Shown here one piece after another: positions 1-7,515 of a DNA stretch of 64,000 nucleotides. Source of the stretch: Gimesia chilikensis (GTDB lineage: Bacteria > Planctomycetota > Planctomycetia > Planctomycetales > Planctomycetaceae); assembly GCF_008329715.1 (NCBI RefSeq), contig NZ_VTSR01000032.1, positions 496,001 through 560,000 of the forward strand. Direction: 5' to 3'. The first letter of the stretch is position 1, and each line of letters begins with the position of its first letter. Under the pieces are notes generated by a model. The model ran no database searches. It had not been told where the DNA came from and saw only the letters and a program-made list of their open reading frames with translations. The translations under genes were made by a program, and so were the position numbers.

Positions 1-414
1 GGGGCGATGATCGCCGCGGTCGTCCAGGTTGGCGCCATTGACGACCGTCGCGTCCTGCCAGTCATGGCGGGCGATGGCCTGATTCAGGATCTGGTAGAGT
101 TCGGTTTTGCAGTAGAAACAGCGATTCGAAGCGTTGGCCCGGTATTCGGGGGTTGCGAATTCGGAAGTCGAAACGAGCTGATGCGGAATTCCGATCAGTT
201 CTGCGAGCTTAATCGCTTCTTCTTTCTCTCCTGAAGCCAGGCTGGGACTGACAGCGGTGACCGCCTGTGCCTGATCTCCGCGTGCGAGAAAAGCGGCTTT
301 GGCGACGACCGTGCTGTCCACTCCCGCGGAAAAGGCGACGATAATCCGGTCCATGTCCGCGAGAATCTGCTGCAGGTGATCTGTTTTCCGGGATAATTCG
401 GCAGAGAGTGACAT
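1..414 (-). CDS. larE: LarE-type ATP-dependent sacrificial sulfur transferase, N-terminal part (cut by window edge)
   Basis: Only the first 138 residues are in the window; the gene continues beyond base 1. The family adenylates a carboxylate of the nickel-pincer cofactor precursor and donates sulfur from its own cysteine, maturing lactate racemase and related Ni-pincer enzymes in the cytoplasm. Seen: the PP-loop FSAGVDST at residues 28-35, NRCFYC at 97-102, and NGANLDDRGDHRP at the visible end, in the usual LarE order. The ATG at 414 is the first in frame. It is divergent from the cytochrome-type gene at 817. The sacrificial cysteine region is out of view, so whether the enzyme uses that chemistry or an iron-sulfur variant cannot be judged. 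No larA, larB or larC is in the window. Confidence 0.85.
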   Translation of the reverse strand, partial: MSLSAELSRKTDHLQQILADMDRIIVAFSAGVDSTVVAKAAFLARGDQAQAVTAVSPSLASGEKEEAIKLAELIGIPHQLVSTSEFATPEYRANASNRCFYCKTELYQILNQAIARHDWQDATVVNGANLDDRGDHRP

Positions 415-816
415 AGTCAAAGTAATGGTAGTTTAACAGGTTATCGAGATGTTTCCGCTGGATTGATTATAGACAACCGGGGGGAGGATTGTCTTGGAAC
501 ATCGCCGGAAAAAATCCCCGGATTCTGGATTGCACAGCGAAATAGCCGCGAATCCCCGGAGACAAGTGGAGGTTTTGTTTAAGAGGGCAGGGGAGCGAAG
601 CGGTTAAGATTTCTGAATCGGCGGATTCAGATCTTTTAACTCACCTGCTGCCCTATTATACTGAAAACAATAGACTTGGGCTGACAGCTACCTGCGGGAT
701 CCGTCGCGAGAGACCGACGAGGATCGAATTCGTCGGATGACGGAGCAGGGGAGCCTTCGCCCGCTGTGATCTCATCACTCACTCAAAATCTGAATTCAAA
801 TACAACGGGGATAGTT
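415..816. other. Divergent intergenic region with a hairpin and promoter-like sequence
   Basis: This 400-base gap between larE (leftward) and the cytochrome-type gene (rightward) holds no convincing ORF. It contains a perfect 8-bp stem, TCTGAATC at 612-619 and GATTCAGA at 624-631 with loop GGCG, flanked by AAGA and TCTTTT so that it resembles an intrinsic terminator or attenuator pointing right. A second 7-bp stem, CCGACGA/TCGTCGG, lies at about 715-738 in the presumed 5' leader. Because the flanking genes diverge, a terminator here would have no upstream transcript to end, unless a short transcript starts within the gap. Confidence 0.4.
635..662 (+). promoter_or_regulatory. Putative sigma-70-type promoter for the cytochrome-type gene
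   Basis: TTTAAC at 635-640 and TATACT at 657-662 are separated by 16 bases, giving a reasonable vegetative promoter about 150 bases upstream of the ATG at 817. It starts immediately after the 612-631 hairpin. The call rests on consensus resemblance only. Confidence 0.35.
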
Positions 817-2718
817 ATGTCATTCTGGTCTGTCCGTTTCGTGCGTCTGGTTTGCGTCGTCATGCTGGTCCTGGGAATGAACCTGGTCTCAGTATCCGCA
901 GCCAAGCTGACCAGCGAGCAGCGTAAAGAGCTGGCCTCCATCAAGAAAAATCTGACGAAGGTCTCGATCCTGATTCGCCAGAAAAAGTTTGATGAAGCAA
1001 AAGCGGCGATCGACGAAGAGGAAGGCAAGTTTGACAAGCTGGTTCAAGACGCGATGATCCCCGAGACGGACCCGCTGTCGGTCAGTACCAAGAAGCTGAT
1101 CGCGTTGCGGCGGACATTCCTGGAAAAAGCGATGGGCACCGGCGGCAACAAGCCGGGCGCTGCGAATAAAGGCGTCAGCTTCGAAGAACAGATTGCACCG
1201 ATCCTGAATGAAAAGTGTGTGAGCTGTCATGGCGAGCAGCGGGGGAGTGCCAACCTGAGACTGGATACCTTCGCGAATATGCGAAAAGGGGGCCGCAATG
1301 GTCTGTTGCTGGTGCCACAGAATCCGAATGCGAGTCTGATTGTTCGCAAGCTGATCACTCCCGACGATAATCAGCGGATGCCCAAGAACCAGCCCGCACT
1401 GGACCGGGACCAGATTCAGCTGATTGCCCGCTGGATTGCAGAGGGGGCCCGCTTTGACGGTACCAAAGAGACCGATCCGATCGGTGCTTCGGTGAAAGCG
1501 AAGAAGAATCCGGTAAAGGTTGTGATGGCGACCGGTGATGAAAAAGTTTCGTTTATGAATGATATCGCGCCGTGGATGCTCGATTTCTGCATGCGATGTC
1601 ACAGTGGCAACAATCCCCGCAGTGGTTTTTCTGTCGTCACCTTCGAAGATATTCTCCGTGGCGGCGATACCGGGGAAGTGATTGTGCCCGGAAAGCCGGA
1701 CGACAGTCGGCTCTGGCACCTGGTGGGTCTGCAGGATCCGATCAAAATGCCACAGGGACAGGCGCTGCTGAAACGCAAGAATGCAGAAGACCTCAAAACC
1801 TGGATTGCCGAAGGGGCCAAGTTCGACGGTAAAGACGCGAAGGGCAATCTGCGGGAAATGGTGCCGACCGATGAAGAAAAGCGGATGGCAGAACTGGCGA
1901 ACATGTCGCCTGATGAGTTCGCCAAGCTGCGTCGCGATACTCTGGAACCGACCTGGAAGCGGGTCGTGAATAACGACCCGGCGGAAATGCTCGAGACGGA
2001 TGACTTCATCTTCTATGGCAATGTGAGTGCAGATCGTCTGAAGGAGATCAGCGGCTGGGCAACGACGCAGGTGGAAGATCTGCGAAAACTGTTCAACGAA
2101 AAACAGAAACCGTTCTGGAAGGGTAAGCTGGCCGTTTATGTCTTCAAGGATCGCTTCGGCTATTCTGAGTTTAACCAGACGATTGAAGACCGGCGTGTGG
2201 GCAACGATACAACGTGGCATACCAAGGTGACGCCGAATTCTCTGGATGCCTATCTCGTACTGCAGGACGTGGGTGATCAGGCGGATGCGAGCTCTCCCGG
2301 ATTGCAGACGAACCTGATGGCCGGATTGACTAATGCAGCGATTCAACGTGGAGCAGGGGAGGTCCCCATGTGGGCATCCCGTGGACTGGGGATGCTGCTG
2401 GCATCCAAATCAACGACCAGCCAGGCTTATTTCGAATCGTTGCGGCAGCAGGCCCTGGAGGCAGCTCCCAAGGTGCAGCGTCCGGAAGCACTCGTGGCAG
2501 AAGGGACGTTCTCACCCTCCGAAACGACGGCAGTCGGGTTCACGCTGGTTGAGTTTCTGATCAATAACGGGGGCCTGCCCAAGATGGCGGCGCTGCTGAA
2601 GGAACTCAAAAGCGGAGCGACGCCGGTGAATGCGGTCACGAAAGTGTACGGCACCAACATCCGGGCCCTGGCGACCGCGTATGCCCGAACATTGCGTCCC
2701 GGCCGCGTGTCGAACTAG
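817..2718 (+). CDS. Secreted planctomycete-type protein with two c-type haem motifs
   Basis: Exported protein of 633 residues. The signal peptide is residues 1-28 (hydrophobic VRLVCVVMLVLGMNLV, cleaved near VSA-AK). Haem-binding CVSCH lies at residues 134-138 and CMRCH at 258-262; each is followed by a Met-Pro element (RMPKNQPAL, KMPQGQALL) and the sequence WIAEGA, as in planctomycete cytochrome C domains. Two bis-liganded haems in the periplasm are therefore likely. The C-terminal third (about 385-633) has no haem motif and looks like a peptidase-MA or DUF1570-like region without an evident HExxH, so catalysis is doubtful. I prefer the ATG at 817, preceded by ACGGGGATAGTT; a GTG at 766 would add 17 residues before the signal peptide. 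The redox partner is unknown; no DUF1549/DUF1553 partner is adjacent. Confidence 0.75.
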   Translation: MSFWSVRFVRLVCVVMLVLGMNLVSVSAAKLTSEQRKELASIKKNLTKVSILIRQKKFDEAKAAIDEEEGKFDKLVQDAMIPETDPLSVSTKKLIALRRTFLEKAMGTGGNKPGAANKGVSFEEQIAPILNEKCVSCHGEQRGSANLRLDTFANMRKGGRNGLLLVPQNPNASLIVRKLITPDDNQRMPKNQPALDRDQIQLIARWIAEGARFDGTKETDPIGASVKAKKNPVKVVMATGDEKVSFMNDIAPWMLDFCMRCHSGNNPRSGFSVVTFEDILRGGDTGEVIVPGKPDDSRLWHLVGLQDPIKMPQGQALLKRKNAEDLKTWIAEGAKFDGKDAKGNLREMVPTDEEKRMAELANMSPDEFAKLRRDTLEPTWKRVVNNDPAEMLETDDFIFYGNVSADRLKEISGWATTQVEDLRKLFNEKQKPFWKGKLAVYVFKDRFGYSEFNQTIEDRRVGNDTTWHTKVTPNSLDAYLVLQDVGDQADASSPGLQTNLMAGLTNAAIQRGAGEVPMWASRGLGMLLASKSTTSQAYFESLRQQALEAAPKVQRPEALVAEGTFSPSETTAVGFTLVEFLINNGGLPKMAALLKELKSGATPVNAVTKVYGTNIRALATAYARTLRPGRVSN

Positions 2719-2779
2719 ACAGGCGTGTCTCTGGTGTGATGAATTGCTCATTTCCGGTCTGCCGGGAGTGAGCGCTGCC

Positions 2780-2808
2780 CTGTGAATCTGGGTGCGGTCC
2801 GCTATAAT
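2780..2808 (+). promoter_or_regulatory. Putative promoter (consensus -10) upstream of thiO
   Basis: A perfect TATAAT lies at 2803-2808, 54 bases before the ATG at 2862. The matching -35 position (about 2780-2785, CTGTGA) is poor. It is the only strong -10 in the gap between the cytochrome-type gene and thiO. Confidence 0.35.
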
Positions 2809-2861
2809 CGACGCGCTGCGTGTTTCGTTTTATTTGAGTGTGACCAGGGCGCGTGATTCTT

Positions 2862-3968
2862 ATGCAGGATGTCAATATTGTTGGTGGCGGGGTGATCGGA
2901 CTGTCGATCGCCTATGAGTTGGCGATTCGGGGACTGTCGGTGACCGTCTTCGATCGTCAGCAGTTCGGGAAAGAAGCGTCCTGGGCGGGGGCAGGGATGT
3001 TGCCTCCCGCAGATCGAGAATCAGCCACCACGGCCCGCCTCATGCTGAGAGCCGCCAGTCAGCCTCTCTGGCCGGACTGGTCACAACAGCTGAAAGAAGA
3101 ATCGGGTGTCGATAACGGCTACCTCAACTGTGGCGGCCTGCACGTGGCTTATACGACGGATACGCCGAACTGGGATGAATATCTCACCGAATGGCAGCAG
3201 GCAGGTGTGCGACTGGAGACGCTCAATGAATGTGCCTTGAGGGAACGTGCTCCTTATATTGGAGAGCAGATTACCTCGGGCTTCTATCTGCCGGACATGG
3301 CACAGGTACGCAATCCTCGACACATGCAGGCGCTGCTGGCCGCGTGCGTCAGGCGGGGCGTGAAGCTGGAGCCGGGGACGCCGATCGTGGGCTTCGAGCG
3401 GGAAGGTACGAAGGTCACCGGCGTACGGACGTATGCCGGGATTCAAAGAGCAGGGCGGACCATCATTGCCGGGGGAGCCTGGTCTCCCGAGATCCTGACT
3501 CAACTGGGACTCCAGTGTGAACTGGTACCGATCCAGGGGCAGATTGTATTGCTGTCGATGGATCGTTTGCCGTTTCAGGCCGTGATTGAATCGGGGAAGC
3601 GCTACCTGGTGCCGCGCAGCGATGGTCGACTGCTGATCGGTTCAACCGAACGAGATATTGGATTCAATAAACAGAACACTGCAGAAGGAGTGGCGGGCCT
3701 GATTGAGTTCGCTCAGACGCTGGTTCCGGCTTTGAAAGAGGCACGCTTCGAACGTGCGTGGGCAGGGCTGCGTCCCCGTTCGATTGACGGGCTGCCTTAC
3801 CTGGGCTTTGTGGACGGTTTTGAAAATCTGCTGATGGCGGCGGGACATTACCGGGATGGTTTACAGCTTTCGCCGATCACGGCGCGGTTGATCAGACAGT
3901 TGATCTGTGAAGAGCCGACCGATGTGCCCCTGGATGCGTTTTCCTGTTCGCGCGGGATGACGGACTGA
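2862..3968 (+). CDS. thiO: FAD-dependent glycine oxidase, ThiO type
   Basis: Flavoprotein of 368 residues. ThiO oxidises glycine to iminoacetate (dehydroglycine) for assembly of the thiazole moiety of thiamine in aerobic bacteria. Seen: an N-terminal Rossmann dinucleotide fold with GGGVIGLSIAYELAIRG, then the DAO-family segment GKEASWAGAGMLPP that is typical of ThiO, and a C-terminal GLRPRSIDGLPYLG with GHYRDGLQLSPITARLI, which closes the FAD site. Length matches the family (about 360-380). A GTG at 2853 would add three residues; start choice is open because neither has a clear ribosome site. No thiS or thiG lies alongside; the next gene is dtd, 36 bases downstream. Related amine oxidases of the DAO family are the alternative, but the GAGMLPP segment favours ThiO. 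Confidence 0.8.
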   Translation: MQDVNIVGGGVIGLSIAYELAIRGLSVTVFDRQQFGKEASWAGAGMLPPADRESATTARLMLRAASQPLWPDWSQQLKEESGVDNGYLNCGGLHVAYTTDTPNWDEYLTEWQQAGVRLETLNECALRERAPYIGEQITSGFYLPDMAQVRNPRHMQALLAACVRRGVKLEPGTPIVGFEREGTKVTGVRTYAGIQRAGRTIIAGGAWSPEILTQLGLQCELVPIQGQIVLLSMDRLPFQAVIESGKRYLVPRSDGRLLIGSTERDIGFNKQNTAEGVAGLIEFAQTLVPALKEARFERAWAGLRPRSIDGLPYLGFVDGFENLLMAAGHYRDGLQLSPITARLIRQLICEEPTDVPLDAFSCSRGMTD

Positions 3969-4004
3969 CCTGATCTGAAAAGTGGACTGACGAGGAGAGA
4001 CAAC

Positions 4005-4454
4005 TTGAGAGCCGTTGTGCAGCGCGTGTCCCGTGCGAGTGTGACCGTCGATGGTGAAATTACCGGACAGATCGAGCAGGGATTCCTGGTTTTGCTGGGA
4101 GTCGAACAGAGCGATACGCAGGACGATGTGATTTACCTGGCACAGAAAGCCGTGGGCCTGCGCGTCTTTGAAGATGCGGACGGGAAAATGAACCTGGCGC
4201 TCGCAGATGTGAACGGGAAAATGCTGGTCGTCAGCCAGTTCACGTTGCTGGGCGACTGTCGCAAGGGGCGTCGTCCCAGTTTTGTGAATGCGGCACGTCC
4301 CGAACAGGCGAACGAGTTGTATCAGAGCTTTGTGGCCGAGGTGAAAGGACAGGGGATCGAAGTCGAAACCGGTCGCTTCCAGGAACATATGGATGTGGAG
4401 CTGGTGAACGACGGGCCGATCACCCTGCTTTTGGACAGCCGCAAACAGTTTTAA
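4005..4454 (+). CDS. dtd: D-aminoacyl-tRNA deacylase
   Basis: DTD hydrolyses D-aminoacyl-tRNA (and mischarged glycyl-tRNA-Ala), so keeping D-residues out of proteins. The 149-residue length and the order of motifs fit exactly: MRAVVQRVSRASVTVDG at the N-terminus, SQFTLLGDCRKGRRPSF in the middle (the SQFTL active-site motif) and MDVELVNDGPITLLLDS at the end (the NDGPxT motif, here with the Gly-Pro pair that provides cross-subunit chiral proofreading). The start is a TTG at 4005, preceded by a good GAGGAGAG at 3990-3997; no in-frame ATG could replace it without losing the conserved N-terminus. Probably co-transcribed with thiO upstream. Confidence 0.92.
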   Translation: MRAVVQRVSRASVTVDGEITGQIEQGFLVLLGVEQSDTQDDVIYLAQKAVGLRVFEDADGKMNLALADVNGKMLVVSQFTLLGDCRKGRRPSFVNAARPEQANELYQSFVAEVKGQGIEVETGRFQEHMDVELVNDGPITLLLDSRKQF

Positions 4455-4487
4455 ACGCATTCATTTCCTCGATGCGAGGACTGTGGG

Positions 4488-4745
4488 ATGAAACTGTATC
4501 AGAGAATCCTGGCGATTGGGATCAGTCTGCCGCTCATCGTGGTATTGTGTTTTCTGATCGGACAATTCAGGATGCTCATGACTTTCGGTCTGAAGTCGGG
4601 ACTGAAGTCTATGTTTGAAGAGAACACGATCATCCTGTTTTCATTGAGTGGGATCGCCGCTGCAATCGCGTTGCTGACCGTGGTACTGGTGATCTCTCTC
4701 AGTTGCATGATGATGGCTTTGTTTGAGCGTTACCTGAGCCGGTGA
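4488..4745 (+). CDS. Small two-helix membrane protein, unknown function
   Basis: An 85-residue protein with hydrophobic segments at about residues 8-30 (ILAIGISLPLIVVLCFLIG) and 50-76 (LFSLSGIAAAIALLTVVLVI), joined by a short soluble loop rich in Gly, Ser and Lys. It ends FERYLSR. I recognise no family. It lies 33 bases downstream of dtd on the same strand, so may be the last gene of that transcript. The ATG at 4488 follows GAGGACTGTGGG, a fair ribosome site. Confidence 0.55.
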   Translation: MKLYQRILAIGISLPLIVVLCFLIGQFRMLMTFGLKSGLKSMFEENTIILFSLSGIAAAIALLTVVLVISLSCMMMALFERYLSR

Positions 4746-4853
4746 ATTCGCATCGCGAAGAATTTTTTTGCTGACAGACCCCTGCTTTGCTCAGATGTCA
4801 AAATGGGATACCGGACGTAGCGGGCCTGTAATTACCGGTCAAAAATCTGGGCT

Positions 4854-4882
4854 TTGCGCTGACCCTGATTTTTACCTATAAT
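4854..4882 (+). promoter_or_regulatory. Putative promoter for the CvpA-family gene
   Basis: TTGCGC at 4854-4859 and a perfect TATAAT at 4877-4882 are separated by exactly 17 bases. The predicted start of transcription is near 4889, about 100 bases before the ATG at 4987. This is one of the two best promoter-like sequences in the window. Confidence 0.5.
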
Positions 4883-4986
4883 CCCCTGCTCTCGAATTTC
4901 TGAAAAATCGGGGGAGTACCGGCAGGGGGGAGGGCCACCCCGATCATTGTTCATGGATGTGCAATACTACGAGACAGGATGTCGCG

Positions 4987-6186
4987 ATGTGGTTTGATCT
5001 GTTGATTGTTGGAATTCTGATTTACGCAGTCTGGAAAGGCGCCTCTAAAGGTGTGGTCTGGCAGCTGGCTGCGATCGCCGCGCTGGTGCTTTGCTTCGCG
5101 TTTGCCGAATCACTTTCGGTGCAGCTGGCTCCGATGATCAATGTGAAACCGCCGCTCAATCGCTGGATTGCGATGCTGGCGATCTACATCGGCTTCTCGT
5201 TTATCTCCTTTACGCTGGCACGCAGCCTGAAGACGGCCATCGATTCGTTGAAGTTCAATGAATTCGACCGTCACCTGGGCGCCTTGCTGGGACTGCTTAA
5301 GGGAGTGGTATTCTGTCTGTTCCTGACATTCTTTCTGATTACGATTTCTGAAACCGCGCGGGCTGCTGTGATCAAATCGCACAGCGGGTACGCGGCTGCG
5401 GTGATTCTCAACGAAATGGCTCCCGTGATGCCTGCGGAGCTGCACGAGGTACTGGATGACTGTCTGGCCAAGCTGGATCATCCGGATGTGCCGATGCACC
5501 ACGATGAGGACGATCCCTTTCATCACGATCATCAGCACGGGGACGACAATCCGTTTCCGCCGGGCTCCAGTGATCTGCCCAGCCCATTTTTTGAAAAGCC
5601 GGGAGGGAGTGGATCGGACGTACGGACGACCAACCAGGATTCGCTGCTGAAGGACATTCTGAAACGAATTCCCAGCTACCTCAGGGGCGAGCTGGAAGAC
5701 AAGATTATTGAAGCTTACAACGCGACTGATCCCAAGGATCGGGAGCAGTTTGCCAGTGAATTATCATCCAAGATTCCGGGGGTGCTGCGGAGCGTGACAG
5801 ACAACTGGGGAGAAGGTCAGCCCCAGGTCTCTGTACCCACGGAGAATTCGACTTTCGGGGCGAACGGGGCGCAGCAGATTACCAGCGAACGCACACAGCT
5901 GCTGAAGCAGATTGCGGCCGTCTATTCGGACTATCCTGATGCCCAGAAATCGATGATTGAGGAGTTTGAACTCGACCTGTCCGGACTGCCGGATCAGATC
6001 GTGATTGCCGTGTTGAAAGACTGGAAAGCAGACCTGCTGCTGGACGGGGGAGACCCCGATCCACAGACCGATGTGACCACGCCTTTAGACGCGCGTGTGC
6101 TGCGTCAATTGCAGCTCCAGCGGGTGCCTGTGAACTCGCTTGGTGCAGCGCTCCAGCAGCGGATGCAGAGCGTGCAACGCAGATAA
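4987..6186 (+). CDS. CvpA-family membrane protein with a histidine-rich linker
   Basis: A 399-residue protein. The N-terminal 140 residues hold four predicted membrane helices (starting FDLLIVGILIYAVWKG, then WQLAAIAALVLCFAFA, WIAMLAIYIGFSFISF and VFCLFLTFFLITI) with the CvpA-type G-x-x-K-G loop. CvpA proteins are linked to colicin V export, envelope stress and purine-operon context in proteobacteria. After the membrane part comes an unusual acidic/histidine-rich stretch at about 155-178 (HHDEDDPFHHDHQHGDD), then a long soluble C-terminal region without a recognised fold. The ATG at 4987 is preferred over 4957 because CAGGA precedes it and the hydrophobic N-terminus then starts at residue 1. 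Function here is not known; metal binding by the linker is inference. Confidence 0.65.
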   Translation: MWFDLLIVGILIYAVWKGASKGVVWQLAAIAALVLCFAFAESLSVQLAPMINVKPPLNRWIAMLAIYIGFSFISFTLARSLKTAIDSLKFNEFDRHLGALLGLLKGVVFCLFLTFFLITISETARAAVIKSHSGYAAAVILNEMAPVMPAELHEVLDDCLAKLDHPDVPMHHDEDDPFHHDHQHGDDNPFPPGSSDLPSPFFEKPGGSGSDVRTTNQDSLLKDILKRIPSYLRGELEDKIIEAYNATDPKDREQFASELSSKIPGVLRSVTDNWGEGQPQVSVPTENSTFGANGAQQITSERTQLLKQIAAVYSDYPDAQKSMIEEFELDLSGLPDQIVIAVLKDWKADLLLDGGDPDPQTDVTTPLDARVLRQLQLQRVPVNSLGAALQQRMQSVQRR

Positions 6187-6279
6187 CGATTGCGATCAGA
6201 ATCAGAGGCCAGCAGCGTTGATCTGCGAGCCTCTGAGCTGGTATTGCCAGTGATGGAGTTGCCGTTACGGTGATTCAGC

Positions 6280-6334
6280 GGGGCTGAAACAGGGTAAATT
6301 CAAAACCCTGTAAAAACAGGCCCAAAACAGCCCC
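6280..6334. terminator. Nested inverted repeats between convergent genes
   Basis: Two stems nest: GGGGCTG (6280-6286) with CAGCCCC (6328-6334), and inside it ACAGGGT (6289-6295) with ACCCTGT (6305-6311). Both are perfect 7-bp arms. The element sits between the CvpA-family gene (rightward) and accA (leftward), where a bidirectional terminator is expected, though no T-run follows on either strand. Confidence 0.4.
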
Positions 6335-6373
6335 GAACTTAACATAACGGACATTATCGGACGTTCGTGGTGG

Positions 6374-6443
6374 GGTGCATTTCAGGTGTTTGTGGTTCTG
6401 GATCCCTGTGAATCACAGGTGATGGAAAGGCCTGAAACGCACC
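6374..6443. terminator. Long imperfect hairpin immediately downstream of accA
   Basis: GGTGCATTTCAGG (6374-6386) pairs with CCTGAAACGCACC (6431-6443) with one wobble over 13 bp, and the loop contains a further stem CCTGTG/CACAGG around 6405-6419. It begins seven bases after the accA stop codon. It would fold in the accA 3' untranslated region on the minus strand; without a T-tract it could be a 3' stabilising structure rather than an intrinsic terminator. Confidence 0.4.
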
Positions 6444-6450
6444 CGCTGTG

Positions 6451-7422
6451 TTAGACGGGTTCCCCCGCTTCGTGGAACATACCGATCTTGCGAAACTTCT
6501 CGTAACGCTGGTCGACCAGCTGGTCTTTGGGGAGGCCTGACAGGCTCTTGAGATTGCTCGAGAGCGACGCCTTGAGTGCGGTTGCCATCTGGCGGTGATC
6601 GCGATGTGCGCCCCCCAGCGGCTCCGGAATCATTTCATCAATGATGCCCAGGTCGAGCAGATTCTGGCTGGTGAATTTGAGTGCCTTGGCGGCCTCGTTG
6701 GCGAACTTCGCGTTCTTCCATAAGATGCCTGCACAGCCCTCCGGAGTGATCACCGAATAGTAGGCAAACTGCAGTACGGAGATGTGGTCGCCGATGCCGA
6801 TGCCGAGTGCTCCGCCGGAGCCCCCTTCGCCGATCACGACGCAGATAATGGGGGTCTTGAGCAGTGCCATTTCGCGGAGGTTGATGGCGATGTTATAGGC
6901 CTGTCCGTGCTCTTCGGCTTTGATGCCCGGATAGGCGCCCGGAGTATCGATCAGACAGATGATCGGGATGCCGAATTTCTCAGCCATCTTCATCTTGGAG
7001 AGGGCCTTGCGGTAGCCTTCAGGGTGAGCACAGCCGTAATAGCATTCGGTGCGTTCCTGCAGCGTGCGTCCTTTCTGTTGGCCGACAAACATGACCTTCT
7101 GTCCGTCGAGTTTGGCAAAGCCGGTCAGGATGGCCCGGTCGTCCCCCATGGCTTTGTCGCCGTGCAGCTCAACGAATTCATCGAAGACGAGTTCGAGGTA
7201 ATCCAGGGTCTGTGGCCGCTCGGGATGACGGGCGACCTTGACGGTATCCCAGGCATCGAGATTCTCAAAGATCTCGCGCTTCATCCGCGTGATTTCCAGA
7301 CGCATGTTGCGAATGGCATCTTTGGTGTTGGCGGTGGGATTGGGTTCCTGCTCGATTTTCTTGAGCTGTTCTTCCAGTTCGTAGATGGGACGTTCGAATG
7401 GAAGCTGGGTAAGTACGGACAT
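6451..7422 (-). CDS. accA: Acetyl-CoA carboxylase carboxyltransferase subunit alpha
   Basis: Together with AccD this subunit transfers the carboxyl group from carboxybiotin to acetyl-CoA, the committed step of fatty acid synthesis. The 323 residues match the family (about 315-325). Seen: N-terminal coiled region with FERPIYELEEQL, HPERPQTLDYLELVFDEF, the oxyanion and CoA-binding stretch IPIICLIDTPGAYPGIKAEE, and GEGGSGGALGIGIGDHISV followed by YSVITPEGCAGILWK, all hallmark AccA motifs. The ATG at 7422 has no evident Shine-Dalgarno. As in many genomes accA stands apart from accD, which is not in this window. Upstream on the same strand is the kinase at 7516, 93 bases away. Confidence 0.95.
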   Translation of the reverse strand: MSVLTQLPFERPIYELEEQLKKIEQEPNPTANTKDAIRNMRLEITRMKREIFENLDAWDTVKVARHPERPQTLDYLELVFDEFVELHGDKAMGDDRAILTGFAKLDGQKVMFVGQQKGRTLQERTECYYGCAHPEGYRKALSKMKMAEKFGIPIICLIDTPGAYPGIKAEEHGQAYNIAINLREMALLKTPIICVVIGEGGSGGALGIGIGDHISVLQFAYYSVITPEGCAGILWKNAKFANEAAKALKFTSQNLLDLGIIDEMIPEPLGGAHRDHRQMATALKASLSSNLKSLSGLPKDQLVDQRYEKFRKIGMFHEAGEPV

Positions 7423-7515
7423 AATCTATGGGACCACGTAAGAGATAGAAGTTAATTATTTAAACATGTCAGGCATTTTGACGGATGCAAGCAATTCTTG
7501 CAAGATTTTATATTT

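Noticed and set aside
889-2346. A 485-codon minus-strand open frame
   Set aside because: It is antisense to the dihaem protein, whose CxxCH motifs and signal peptide show the true strand.
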